A stretch of 57,706 bases of DNA from Planctomycetota bacterium (GTDB lineage: Bacteria > Planctomycetota > Phycisphaerae > Phycisphaerales > Phycisphaeraceae): assembly GCA_024279275.1 (NCBI GenBank), contig JAJRRS010000007.1:1-57706 (forward strand), written 5' to 3'. Positions 48,757 through 57,630 of the stretch are shown one piece after another. The notes beneath the pieces were generated by a model. That model searched no databases. It was not told the origin of the DNA and worked only from the letters and a program-made list of their open reading frames with translations. Position numbers and translations under genes: made by a program. Numbering within the stretch: position 1 is the first letter of the stretch; each line of letters opens with the position of its first letter.

Positions 48757-50433
48757 TTACTCGTTGGCGGTGGTTTCCGATTTCGTTTTGTTTGAGTCGA
48801 TGCGATCTTGGATTTTTCGGGCCAGCTTTTTAGCTTCGGTGACCTGTGTGGGAGACAGTTGGCTCTTGAAGTATTCCAGATTTGATTTGGTGATCTTGTT
48901 GCCGCCGGACCGCGCGAGGCGAGTCCAGGCATAGGCCAGGACCAAGTCCTTAGTTACACCCTCGCCAGTGGAATACATCCAGCCCAGGTTGTTCTGTGCA
49001 TCCGCGTTGCCTTGCTCCGCGGCGATGCGATACCACTTCGCGGCTTCGGTGTCGTCGATCGGGACGCCCTCGCCGTTGTTGTACATCACACCCAGGTTGT
49101 ACTGTGCCGAGGCATCGCCTTGTTCGGCGGCCATGCGGTACCATCTCACGGCCTCGGTGTTATCTTCGGGGACGCCCTCGCCGTGGTCATACATGTAGCC
49201 AAGGTTGAACTGTGCATCTACATCGCCTTGCTCGGCGGCCATGCGGTACCACTTCGCGGCCTCGGTGTTGTCTTTGGGGACGCCCTCGCCGTTGTCGTAC
49301 ATGAGAGCCAGGTTGTATTGCGCAACGGCGTCTCCCTGTTCAGCCGCCATGCGGTACCATTTGATCGCTTCGAGGTTGTCTTCAGGGGTGCCTTCGCCTG
49401 TGTCGTACATGTACCCCAGGCTTCTCTGGGCATTGAGATTTCCTTGTTTCGCCGCTTTACGGTACCACTTAAACGCTTGCGCTTTGTCTTCGGCGACACC
49501 ATGGCCGTTGTCATACATGAAGCCCAGATTATTTTGTGCACTTGGGTAATCCTGCTCCGCCGATTTACGGTACCACTTGACCGCCTGGGCATAGTCCTCG
49601 GGGACACCCTGACCTTTGTAGTACATGACTCCCAGGTTGAATTGTGCGTTAGGCTGTCCCTGCTTGGCGGCTTTGAGATACCACTTCATCGCCTCGTTGT
49701 CGTCCTTGGGGAAGCCTTCACCGTCGTGGTGCATGACACCAAGGGAAACCTGTGCGTCCGCATCTCCCTGATCTGCGGCCATGCGATACCACTTGATTGC
49801 TTGGGATATGTCTTTGGTAACTCCTTCGCCGTCAAAATATATTTTGCCCAGATTGTACTGGGCGTCTGAATATCCTTGATCTGCGGCCTTGCGATACCAT
49901 CTGGCCGCTTCGGCAATGTCTTGGGTGATCCCTTCGCCGTTTTGATACATAACGCCCAGAGTGAACTGTGCGTCTGGATCACCTTGATCTGCCGCCATGC
50001 GGTACCACTTGATCGCTTCGACATCATCTTCGGGAACACCTTCTCCATAGTCGTACACGGTGGCCAGATTGAACTGTGCGACGGCGTATCCTTGGTCTGC
50101 GGATTTTCGGAACCACTTCAAGGCTTGGGCTTCGTCTACGGGGACACCTTCGCCTGAGTCGTACATCACACCCAGGTTGCACTGGGCGATCGCGTGTTCT
50201 TGTTCCGCAGCCATTCGATACCACTTGACGGCTTGGGCGTCGTCGATGGATATACCTTGGCCGTAGTCATAACTTTCGGCGAGCAGGAATTGTTGTTCGG
50301 CATCGCCGGCTTCCGCTTCGGCTGTTATCTCGGCGATCTGCTCGGGGGTGTAGGTTGTGTCTTGGGCTGACGCGGGTGCGGTTGCCAGGAGCAGTGTCAG
50401 GGCTGCGGTCAGGATCAGTGGGGTTCGCATCAC
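48757..50433 (-). CDS. Secreted Sel1-like repeat protein
   Basis: 558 aa. Signal peptide ending ASAQ (about residue 24). Residues 30-505 hold 13 consecutive 36-residue Sel1 repeats of strikingly uniform sequence (AQ.NLGVMYDNGEGVP.D...A.KWYRMAAEQGD), more alike than in the 7053-9824 protein, which points to recent repeat amplification. The C-terminal 50 residues are Lys-rich and helical. Probably a periplasmic or surface scaffold; partners unknown. Confidence 0.93.
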   Translation of the reverse strand: MMRTPLILTAALTLLLATAPASAQDTTYTPEQIAEITAEAEAGDAEQQFLLAESYDYGQGISIDDAQAVKWYRMAAEQEHAIAQCNLGVMYDSGEGVPVDEAQALKWFRKSADQGYAVAQFNLATVYDYGEGVPEDDVEAIKWYRMAADQGDPDAQFTLGVMYQNGEGITQDIAEAARWYRKAADQGYSDAQYNLGKIYFDGEGVTKDISQAIKWYRMAADQGDADAQVSLGVMHHDGEGFPKDDNEAMKWYLKAAKQGQPNAQFNLGVMYYKGQGVPEDYAQAVKWYRKSAEQDYPSAQNNLGFMYDNGHGVAEDKAQAFKWYRKAAKQGNLNAQRSLGYMYDTGEGTPEDNLEAIKWYRMAAEQGDAVAQYNLALMYDNGEGVPKDNTEAAKWYRMAAEQGDVDAQFNLGYMYDHGEGVPEDNTEAVRWYRMAAEQGDASAQYNLGVMYNNGEGVPIDDTEAAKWYRIAAEQGNADAQNNLGWMYSTGEGVTKDLVLAYAWTRLARSGGNKITKSNLEYFKSQLSPTQVTEAKKLARKIQDRIDSNKTKSETTANE

Positions 50434-50681
50434 GTCCTCCGGGTGTTGGGATAGGTGTGTCTCATGCTAACAGGTTGGTTTGGGCGGGGGGAGGGGGGTG
50501 GGCATTGATGATTTTAGATTGATGATTGATGATTTGGGGAGGGGGTAGAGGAATTGTTGAGGTGTGAGTGCTGATCGCTGATCTGGGTGAGAACTGTCTG
50601 TCCCTGCTGATCGTAGAAACTGGGAGGCGTGGCGGGGGTGGAAGAAGTTGGGTCCGAGAATGTAAATCTGGTAAAAAACCC

Positions 50682-50711
50682 TTGACCCGAGCGTGGGAGT
50701 AGGGTTAACAT
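50682..50711 (+). promoter_or_regulatory. Possible promoter upstream of the PilM cluster
   Basis: TTGACC (50682-50687), 18-base spacer, TAACAT (50706-50711). It would give a leader of more than 600 bases before pilM. Only a sequence match. Confidence 0.3.
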
Positions 50712-50782
50712 ACGGTAGATGGATCGGCCTTTGGATATGCCCTGCAACGCGGGGTGCCAGAGGCTGCGGGCCAGCAGGCTCG

Positions 50783-50837
50783 ACCCCCGCCCCCCCGCCC
50801 CCCCGCCCCCCCGCCCCCCCGGCACCCCCGGCCCCGG
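50783..50837. repeat. CCCCCCCG microsatellite
   Basis: Four to five units of CCCCCCCG followed by GGCACCCCCGGCCCCGG. Non-coding here; similar motifs occur inside several genes of the window. Confidence 0.8.
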
Positions 50838-51050
50838 AAATCCTTATGGATACCTTCGGCACCCGGGATCCCGCTGAATCATTCCTTAATACCCAGGCGG
50901 GTCCATCGAGAAACGGACAGGTCAGTCACACGTCGCAGGTTAGCTGAGAATTGATCCCGGCCCCCCCCGGACCCGGCCCCCGGACGGCCCCCGGTCACTC
51001 GACGGCTGTGGCGTAGGTGGTGGGTGTTGGGGCTTGGAAACCCTGGCAGC

Positions 51051-51090
51051 CCCCGGATCCCCCCGGATCCCCCCGGATCCCCCCGGATCC
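51051..51090. repeat. Four tandem copies of CCCCGGATCC
   Basis: Perfect 10-bp tandem repeat, non-coding, 260 bases upstream of the pilM start. Confidence 0.9.
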
Positions 51091-51128
51091 TCCCCCCCCG
51101 AAGCAACGAAGGCGGTGCATCCGTGAGC

Positions 51129-51254
51129 CTAGAGCATTTTCAATCCAAGCGTAGCGGTTTATTCGCTAGCAGTGGGGGTGATTTTACGGTTGATCCTCCA
51201 GCTTCCGCTGGGGGCTATAGTTGTGAGGCTACGGTTGGATTGAGAATGCTCTAG
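51129..51254. mobile_element. MITE-like element with 27-bp terminal inverted repeats
   Basis: Left end CTAGAGCATTTTCAATCCAA then GCGTAGC; right end reads, on the other strand, CTAGAGCATTCTCAATCCAA then CCGTAGC. Two mismatches in 27. 126 bp in all, with an inner hairpin CCAGCTTCCGCTGG. The TA next to each end (C-TA-GAG) could be a duplicated TA target, as in IS630/mariner-type elements. No coding capacity. It sits 92 bases before the pilM start. Confidence 0.82.
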
Positions 51255-51346
51255 AAGGTGTTTAGAGGTGGTTCGAATAGGTTCTGCAACCCGTGGCGGC
51301 GAAGTCCGTTAAGATGTCCGGCTATCCAAAACCGTGGAGATCTGCA

Positions 51347-53752
51347 ATGGCAAAAGGCAATGACAGTTGGGGCATCGAGGTCGGGACATACGCGATCAAG
51401 GCGGTGCATCTGACCCGCAGCGGCGGGGCTAAGGGGAAGGTCCAGATGGTGGACCACGAGGTGCTGCGGTTTAAGAAGATCCTCACGACGCCTGACCTGA
51501 ATATCAGCGAGGCGATCCAGGTGAATCTGGACCAGTTGATGGCCAAGCACAATATGACCAAGAGCACGGTGACGATCTCCGTGCCGGGGCATATGGCGTT
51601 TGCACGGTTCGCGAAGCTGCCGCCTGTCCCGCCTAAGGATGTGCCCAAGGTCGTTCGGTACGAGGCGATCCAGCAGATCCCGTTCCCGATCGAGGAGGTG
51701 GAGTGGGACTACCAGGTATTTCAGCAGGACGATATGCCGGACGTTGAGGTGGGCATCTTTGCGATCACCAAAGAAAAGGTGATGAGCTACCTGACAAACT
51801 ACAACGCGGTGAACATGCAGGTGGACGGGCTGACGCTGTCGCCCTTGGCGGTATTTAATGCGTTTGTATATGACACGGCTGAGAACCCGCCTGCGGACGG
51901 CGTGATCTATATGGATATCGGGACGACGGCGACGGACGTGATCATCGTGGAAGAGGGGGGGATCTGGCTGCGGACGCTGCCAATCGGCGGCAACACGTTT
52001 ACCGAGGCCTTGGTCAAGGCCTTTAAGCTCAGCTACAACAAGGCGGAGAAGCTTAAGCGCGAGGCGGCGACAAGCAAATACGCCCGCCAGATTTTCCAGG
52101 CGATGCGGCCTGTGTTCGCGGACCTGGTGCAGGAGTTGCAAAGGTCGCTGGGTTATTACCAGAGCCTGAACCGTGATGCGAACCTGACGAAGATAGTTTG
52201 TGTTGGTTCGACGTTCAAGCTGCCGGGGCTGCAGAAGTTCCTCAAGCAGCAGCTACAGATGGATGTGGAGCGTCCGGACGGCTTTAAGCGGATCGGCGTG
52301 GAAGACAAGCACGAGTCGGAGTTTGCGGACCAGGCGTTGAACATGGCGACGGCTTACGGGCTTGCTTTGCAGGGCTTGGGGCTGGAGACGGTGTCGGCGA
52401 ACATCCTGCCGGGGCATATTCTCAAGCAGCGGATGTGGAAGGCGAAGCAGCCTTGGATCGGTGCGGCGGCGGCGTGTTTCGTGGTGATGGCGGGGGTGGC
52501 TGCGGGGACGGCGGTGAAGACGTCCGGCGAATACAAAACAGCGGTCCAGGATGCGCAGCAGGTGTACCGATCGGTGAATCAGAAGGCGGCCGCATTGAGG
52601 CAGGAGTTCGATCAGATCGACACCAGTTCAGACCCACGCCAGCGGATCGAAAACCTGCGGGGTGTGTTCCGGGCACGGGCGATCTGGCCTGAGCTATTGG
52701 AAGACATCACCCGGGCGTGCCAGGCATTGGACCCGGACGGTGAGCAGCCTGAGATGATGACCAACGATTACGCCAAGATCGCAGCGATGGAACGCAATAA
52801 GCGCAAGCGGATTTATATCCAGTCCATCACGTCGGTGTACGTTGCTGGGGGAACCGACACGGTTGACGACGGCACGGCGGGGATGCTGGACGACCAGAGC
52901 GGCTATGGGTTCGGCGACCCGAGTATGGGGTACGGCGGTCAGCCCGGCGGCGACGGTGGCTACGGCGGTCCGGGTGGCTACGGCGGTCCGGGTGGCGACG
53001 GTGGCTACGGTGGCGGTGGCTACGGGGATTCTTACGGCGGGGGAGGCTACGGCGCGATGGGCGGCGGCGGCGGTGAGTTGGGGGCCACGCATACGATCGA
53101 AGACTTCTTTGGTGAAGGTAAGGAGTCCCCGCACTTTATCGTGACGATCAAGGGCACCACGCCGAATGAAGAGGGATCGAAGTTTCTGGAAACGAACTTC
53201 GTGAACTGGTTAAAGGCCCACGCGGAGCCGAAGAAGGGCGATCCGATGACGGAGGATCGGCTGTACCGGTTTGTGATTGACTCAAACGTGGTGAAGAATT
53301 TCGGGAAGGTGATCGCGGCCCCGACGGAGGGTGCCGGGGCTACCGGCGGCGTCGGTGGTGTGGGCTACAGCGCGGGCGGATACAGTCCGGGGCAAGACCA
53401 ATACGGTGGTAGTCAGCAGACCTACGGCGGCGGCCAGGCGGGCGGTCAGGCGGGCGGTCAGGCGTATGGTGGCGGCGGTGCGGCGGCCACGGACCTAGCG
53501 GCCTTGCTGCCGAGCCGACCGATGCGTGATGAAGACCGATCGAACGACTATCAGTTTGAGCTTCAGTGGAAGGTTGAGTTGTTGAATCCCAAGGGTGAAG
53601 TGGCTGGGGATGAGGCGGAGCCGTTGGATGCTGACCAGCTTGACATCGAGCAGACGCCCCAAGCCCCGACGGATGAGCCGACGCCCGAGAGTACTGAGGC
53701 CGGGCCAACGGCGGTTTTACCTCAAACAGATGATGAAAGGGGCGCATTATGA
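51347..53752 (+). CDS. PilM-like actin-fold ATPase fused to a PilN-like membrane segment
   Basis: 801 aa from ATG 51347 (GTG 51293 is open upstream; GGAGA precedes the ATG). Residues 1-355: PilM fold, with WGIEVGTYAIKAVHL, the PilM signature VRYEAIQQIPFPIEEVEWDYQ (about 103-123), IYMDIGTTATDVIIVEEGG (phosphate loops) and KIVCVGSTFKLPGL. Residues 370-390: TM helix. Residues 391-515: periplasmic helical part, PilN-like. Residues about 516-576 and 661-718: Gly/Tyr-rich tracts (GGYGGPGGYGGPGG; GGGQAGGQAGGQAYGG). PilM normally lacks a membrane helix and binds PilN, so a PilM-PilN fusion is the likely reading. First gene of a coupled three-gene set. Confidence 0.86.
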   Translation: MAKGNDSWGIEVGTYAIKAVHLTRSGGAKGKVQMVDHEVLRFKKILTTPDLNISEAIQVNLDQLMAKHNMTKSTVTISVPGHMAFARFAKLPPVPPKDVPKVVRYEAIQQIPFPIEEVEWDYQVFQQDDMPDVEVGIFAITKEKVMSYLTNYNAVNMQVDGLTLSPLAVFNAFVYDTAENPPADGVIYMDIGTTATDVIIVEEGGIWLRTLPIGGNTFTEALVKAFKLSYNKAEKLKREAATSKYARQIFQAMRPVFADLVQELQRSLGYYQSLNRDANLTKIVCVGSTFKLPGLQKFLKQQLQMDVERPDGFKRIGVEDKHESEFADQALNMATAYGLALQGLGLETVSANILPGHILKQRMWKAKQPWIGAAAACFVVMAGVAAGTAVKTSGEYKTAVQDAQQVYRSVNQKAAALRQEFDQIDTSSDPRQRIENLRGVFRARAIWPELLEDITRACQALDPDGEQPEMMTNDYAKIAAMERNKRKRIYIQSITSVYVAGGTDTVDDGTAGMLDDQSGYGFGDPSMGYGGQPGGDGGYGGPGGYGGPGGDGGYGGGGYGDSYGGGGYGAMGGGGGELGATHTIEDFFGEGKESPHFIVTIKGTTPNEEGSKFLETNFVNWLKAHAEPKKGDPMTEDRLYRFVIDSNVVKNFGKVIAAPTEGAGATGGVGGVGYSAGGYSPGQDQYGGSQQTYGGGQAGGQAGGQAYGGGGAAATDLAALLPSRPMRDEDRSNDYQFELQWKVELLNPKGEVAGDEAEPLDADQLDIEQTPQAPTDEPTPESTEAGPTAVLPQTDDERGAL

Positions 53753-55215
53753 AGAGCGTTCTTGCCTGGATAAAATCGAACATGGTGACCGTGTTGAGCG
53801 TGGTGGTGATGCTTGCATCCATCGGCGTGATCGTCTGGGCTGTCTCGCATGGCAAGGCGGCGGCGGATAAAGCGTCGGGTGAAGTCACCAAGATGGCGCG
53901 TGAGTTGGATGGCCACATGAATGTATCCGTGACGTTTCCGCCGGAGGATGTGGATGCCCCGCCGGAGGATATCTCAGGGGTAACGATCACCCCAGCGACG
54001 CTCAAGCACCTCGGCGAGGTGTACGGGAATATGAATAACGAGTACGACAAGATCTATGGGCCATTCGTCCGGATCAACCGCGAGGGGCATTATCTTTTGG
54101 TCCCCGGCGTGCTGCCGACGACCGATGCCAGCAACCTGCTTTACGAAACCCGGACTGCTTACCGCGACGCATTCGTGCGGATGTTCGAGCCTTACGATGA
54201 AAGTCGGCCCGGCGCGCCCAGGCTCAATGCAGGGGGGCCGCTGAGTCCCGACGAGTTGCAATTCGAGTTGCAGCGCGTTGAAGAAGGGTATCGCCCAAGC
54301 ACCTATAGCCCTGGCGCTGGCGGTGGAGGTCTAAGCGAGGCCGACCGCAAAGCGATCGAGGGTCAGAAGTCCGCACGAGCGGAGGAGATGCTCGTCGATC
54401 GGGCTCGGTCGATCCACCTGTACGCAGACACAGAAATCCTGAGTACCGGGTTCCCATTCCAGGTGGGTAACTGGAGCCTGGCGAGGGGCCTGCCCACATT
54501 CAAGCAGATATGGGACGGCCACATGGAGTTGTGGATACAGCAAGACATCGTCCGGGCGATCGCGCTGGCCAACGAGGTGGACCAGGCCGGGCGCAGTGTG
54601 ATCGATGGCCCGGTCAAGCGTTTGATTTCGATCGATGTGATCCCGGGCTATGTCGGATTGGAAACGCTGGGTGGGATGAGTGTCAGAGGAAGTATCAAGA
54701 CAAGTTCTGGCGGCGGTGGCGGTGCGGCGGGTTACGGCGGGGGACAACCGTACGGCGGTGGCGGGGGCCAGCCTGCGGGCGGATACGGTGGTGGTGGCGC
54801 AATCGGGGGGGGGGCTGAGGGCGCCCCTGCGGCGAGCGCAGGCAGCCCCGACGAGGCGCTGTCGGTGGACTACAACGCCGGACCCAGTGGCCGAACCTCC
54901 AACGTTATTTACGATGTGAAGCACGCACGCATGGTCGCCATCGTCGATTACCAGCAGCTACCCAAACTCTTCGACGCGATCAATGAAGTCAATTTTATGA
55001 CGGTGCTTGATTGCCAGATCCAGGACGTCGACGAGTACGACGCGCTGCTGGAAGGTTATGTCTACGGCTCCGGTGACGCGGTGCAGGTGGATATGTTGAT
55101 TGAAACAATCTGGCTGCGTGAATGGACTAAACAATGGATGCCCGACGAGATCAAGACCAAGCTGGGGATCAGTGATCCGTCGGCCGAGGTGGTCGATGAA
55201 GAAGTCAATTACTGA
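53749..55215 (+). CDS. Membrane-anchored PilN/PilO-like protein with GYGG tract
   Basis: 488 aa. ATG overlaps the PilM-like stop by four bases. Short cytoplasmic start, TM helix at about residues 11-32 (MVTVLSVVVMLASIGVIVWAV), then a periplasmic region. Residues about 320-365 are Gly/Tyr/Gln/Pro-rich (GYGGGQPYGGGGG; GGYGGGGAIGGGAEG). The final 110 residues (VIYDVKHARMVAIVDYQQLPKLFDAINEVNFMTVLD in part) look like a PilO/PilN-type ferredoxin-like fold. The assignment rests on position, topology and size, not on a clear motif. Confidence 0.72.
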   Translation: MKSVLAWIKSNMVTVLSVVVMLASIGVIVWAVSHGKAAADKASGEVTKMARELDGHMNVSVTFPPEDVDAPPEDISGVTITPATLKHLGEVYGNMNNEYDKIYGPFVRINREGHYLLVPGVLPTTDASNLLYETRTAYRDAFVRMFEPYDESRPGAPRLNAGGPLSPDELQFELQRVEEGYRPSTYSPGAGGGGLSEADRKAIEGQKSARAEEMLVDRARSIHLYADTEILSTGFPFQVGNWSLARGLPTFKQIWDGHMELWIQQDIVRAIALANEVDQAGRSVIDGPVKRLISIDVIPGYVGLETLGGMSVRGSIKTSSGGGGGAAGYGGGQPYGGGGGQPAGGYGGGGAIGGGAEGAPAASAGSPDEALSVDYNAGPSGRTSNVIYDVKHARMVAIVDYQQLPKLFDAINEVNFMTVLDCQIQDVDEYDALLEGYVYGSGDAVQVDMLIETIWLREWTKQWMPDEIKTKLGISDPSAEVVDEEVNY

Positions 55216-55308
55216 TTACACGCACGACTGCCCGATGCCCGCAATAGAGTTGCGGGGCCGGGAGATTGATACGGCGGCGATGGGGCCGCGATGGAAAGGG
55301 ATGACACG

Positions 55309-56892
55309 ATGAACCCTAAAGACACCGGATTTTTCCTTAAGAACGTCGAGAAGCTGGCCCTCACGGCTGCCGTACTGGTCCTGCTGGTTATCGCGTGGTG
55401 GTTCCTGATGGGCAACCCGTTCGCGTTTGAGATGAGCGGTCAAGCGGTCGGCCCCGGCGAGATCGAGAAGACGATCACAGCTAAAGCCAAACGTTTGGAT
55501 AGTAAGCTCAAAGATAATACCAGTGGTCTGCCGGACCGCAAGAATCTGAAATACGCCGAAGCGATCCTCGAACAGATGACGGAGAAGCCGACCACGTTGG
55601 CGGTGTTAGCCCCGTTGGGGGAGGCCGGGTTAGACCAGAGCGTGGTCCCGCCTGAGGGAAAGCTTCCGACGTACAACCTCCCGCACCCGCCGATCGCCGA
55701 GGGCATCCTGACCCGCAAGGGCCACGCGGTGTTTAGCGATAATATCCCAACCCGTCAGATGGAAGACTTTATCAAGCTGGTTGGCAACCATCAGCCCAGG
55801 GATTTTGCCTACGTTAGTGTTGCCGCCACATTCGATATGGATGAGTGGGTTGAACGCCTGCAATCGGGCGACAAGAAAGGCCGAGTCCCCGCGCGGTGGT
55901 GGAACAGCATGCTCGGCGTCGCGGGGGTCATGCTCCAACGCCAGGAGTTGGATGAAGCGACCGGACAGTGGATTAACGAGGTGATGATCGACCCGATCCC
56001 CGGGCAGTTGGCGTTCAAGCCTGCGGTCGCGTTCAAGGCAACCAGCCTGCAATCCAAACAAGCGATCACGACCGTGCGTGCCAGCCAGGAGCGGATCGCA
56101 CGTCCGGACTTCCCCATGACCGCCGGCAACATCCAGTGGAGTCCGCCCAACGAAGACGCCAAGGAGTTGGACGCCGAGGGCCAGCGAAAACTCGCCCGGT
56201 ATAACAACAAGATCATCGATCTCAAGAAGCGGATCCAAAGCCTTCAGGAGAAGGTCTTGAAGGCTCGTCAGGCACCGGAACGCGCCGAACGGCAGGCACC
56301 GGAACGCACACGGCGTACACCTTCACGAAGGGGAGGACAATCTGCGGGTGGTCCTGGCCGCGGAGTTGGCCAGCAGAGTGCAGGTGGCCGGTCTACACGC
56401 GGTCGGGCGGGTGGACGCGATACCGCACGCCGTACCGATGCGCCTCAAACACCTGAGGAGCGGATTGCTCTGCTTCAACAACAATTAATCGAAACCAAAA
56501 TCCAGCGTAACGATTTGCTCGGCATCGAGTCTGATGTGCTCAGCAAGCAGGGGTATCAGGGGGACGTCGGCGGGGGTTATGGGGACGGCGGTTATGGTGG
56601 CGGCCAGGGCGGGTTCAGCCAACCAGGCGGCTACGGCCAACCGGGTGCGGGCGGCTTCGGTCAGCCAGGCGGCTACGGCCAACCGGGTGGTTACGGCCAA
56701 CCGGGTGGCTACGGTCAACCGGGTGGCTACGGCCAGCAAGACGCTTACGGCGCGGGCTTGGGTCAAGCGGGCCAGCAGCAAGAACCCGAGTCACGCAAGA
56801 TCAAGGTCTGGGCACACGACCTGTCCATCGAACCGGGCAAGACCTACCGATACCGCTTGGTCGTGAGTGTACTCAACCCGTTGTACCGGTAA
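55309..56892 (+). CDS. Third membrane-anchored protein of the PilM cluster, cut by an in-frame TAA
   Basis: 527 aa as read; ATG 55309 has AAAGGG eight bases upstream (ATG 55291 is alternative). TM helix at about residues 15-32 (LALTAAVLVLLVIAWWFLMG), periplasmic part, a coiled coil (about 295-325), an Arg/Pro/Gly-rich stretch with APERAERQAPERTRR, then a long GYGQPGG array (about 420-480) encoded by 18-bp repeats. It ends LVVSVLNPLYR at TAA 56890-56892, in the middle of a fibronectin-like domain that starts IKVWAHDLSIEPGKTYRYRL. The same frame stays open for 169 more codons, so this is a nonsense-split gene. Confidence 0.8.
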   Translation: MNPKDTGFFLKNVEKLALTAAVLVLLVIAWWFLMGNPFAFEMSGQAVGPGEIEKTITAKAKRLDSKLKDNTSGLPDRKNLKYAEAILEQMTEKPTTLAVLAPLGEAGLDQSVVPPEGKLPTYNLPHPPIAEGILTRKGHAVFSDNIPTRQMEDFIKLVGNHQPRDFAYVSVAATFDMDEWVERLQSGDKKGRVPARWWNSMLGVAGVMLQRQELDEATGQWINEVMIDPIPGQLAFKPAVAFKATSLQSKQAITTVRASQERIARPDFPMTAGNIQWSPPNEDAKELDAEGQRKLARYNNKIIDLKKRIQSLQEKVLKARQAPERAERQAPERTRRTPSRRGGQSAGGPGRGVGQQSAGGRSTRGRAGGRDTARRTDAPQTPEERIALLQQQLIETKIQRNDLLGIESDVLSKQGYQGDVGGGYGDGGYGGGQGGFSQPGGYGQPGAGGFGQPGGYGQPGGYGQPGGYGQPGGYGQQDAYGAGLGQAGQQQEPESRKIKVWAHDLSIEPGKTYRYRLVVSVLNPLYR

Positions 56893-57402
56893 AAACGTGT
56901 TGAAGAAAAGCAGCAGAGCGAGAACTACGACCGGATCGCCCTTGGCCCGGACGCCGAAGAACTGGACGCTTCACCGTGGTCCGATCCGGTCCGTGTTGAT
57001 AGCGAACACTACTTCTTTATGGTCAAGGGTTCGGCCCAGTCCCAGACGGCGCGCGTTGAGGTCTGGCAGGTCTATGACGGGCGTTGGGTCAGTGAAGAGT
57101 TCGAGGTCCGCCCCGGCGATCCGATCGGGCAGGTCGTGGACAAGCAACTGAGTACCGGCAACCGACTGGAACTGGACATGCACGTCGGCCTGGTTGTGGT
57201 TGACCTGGTACAGGCCTCGTCCGGCTCGCTAGGCCGCGGCGGTGTTCGGATGCTCTACCTGGACCCGACCACGAATAAGATCTCTGCCCGCACTGTGGAA
57301 GACGATCGCAACGACCCGGATCGTATCCGGCTGCAGAACGAGTTGGCCTTGGAATCCGAGTTGGCGCTCTCCGGCCCGGGTGATGGGCCGCAGGCCTACT
57401 GA
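56893..57402 (+). pseudogene. In-frame continuation of the third PilM-cluster gene
   Basis: Directly after the TAA the same frame reads KRVEEKQQSENYDRIALGPD, then SPWSDPVRVDSEHYFFMVKG and continues to a TGA at 57400-57402. Composition and codon use match the upstream part and the sense of the domain carries straight across (strand ending NPLYR, loop, next strand). A CAA-to-TAA change would explain it. An internal ATG at 57019 exists but lacks a ribosome-binding site. Confidence 0.8.
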
Positions 57403-57458
57403 CGTCCGACGCCCTCACAGGCGTTTGCTGGTCATCGCTAAAGTTACGAGATATTCAT

Positions 57459-57491
57459 CAGCGGCCCACGTTCATCGGACGTGGGCCGCTG
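57459..57491 (+). terminator. Hairpin after the PilM cluster
   Basis: CAGCGGCCCACGT / ACGTGGGCCGCTG, a perfect 13-bp stem with a seven-base loop, 57 bases after the stop codon. The following T-run is weak (TTGT). Confidence 0.65.
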
Positions 57492-57525
57492 TTGTATCGG
57501 CGGTGAACCGTGGGGGCTGGGTCTG

Positions 57526-57630
57526 ATACCAATCCCGAAAAGAACTCGTGCGTCAGTTCGTTGTGCCGTCCCACGTTCAGGCGAACGTGGGCTTCACAGG
57601 CGCACGGGTATTTAATGGGATGGGTCTGAT
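57526..57630. repeat. ATACCAATCCC inverted-repeat element, copy 2
   Basis: Left end CCAATCCCGAAAAGAACTCG then TGCG; right end, read on the other strand, CCCATCCCATTAAATACCCG then TGCG, about 18 of 24 bases matching. The core hairpin is CCCACGTTC-AG-GCGAACGTGGG, different from that of copy 1. Abuts copy 3. Confidence 0.72.

Larger units (their letters stand above)
50434..51128. other. Long leader region upstream of the pilus-like cluster
   Basis: Contains the GATTGATGATTGATGATT phrase (50517-50534), a C7G microsatellite (50783-50837) and four perfect tandem copies of CCCCGGATCC (51051-51090). A possible promoter is given separately. No gene recognised. Confidence 0.6.
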
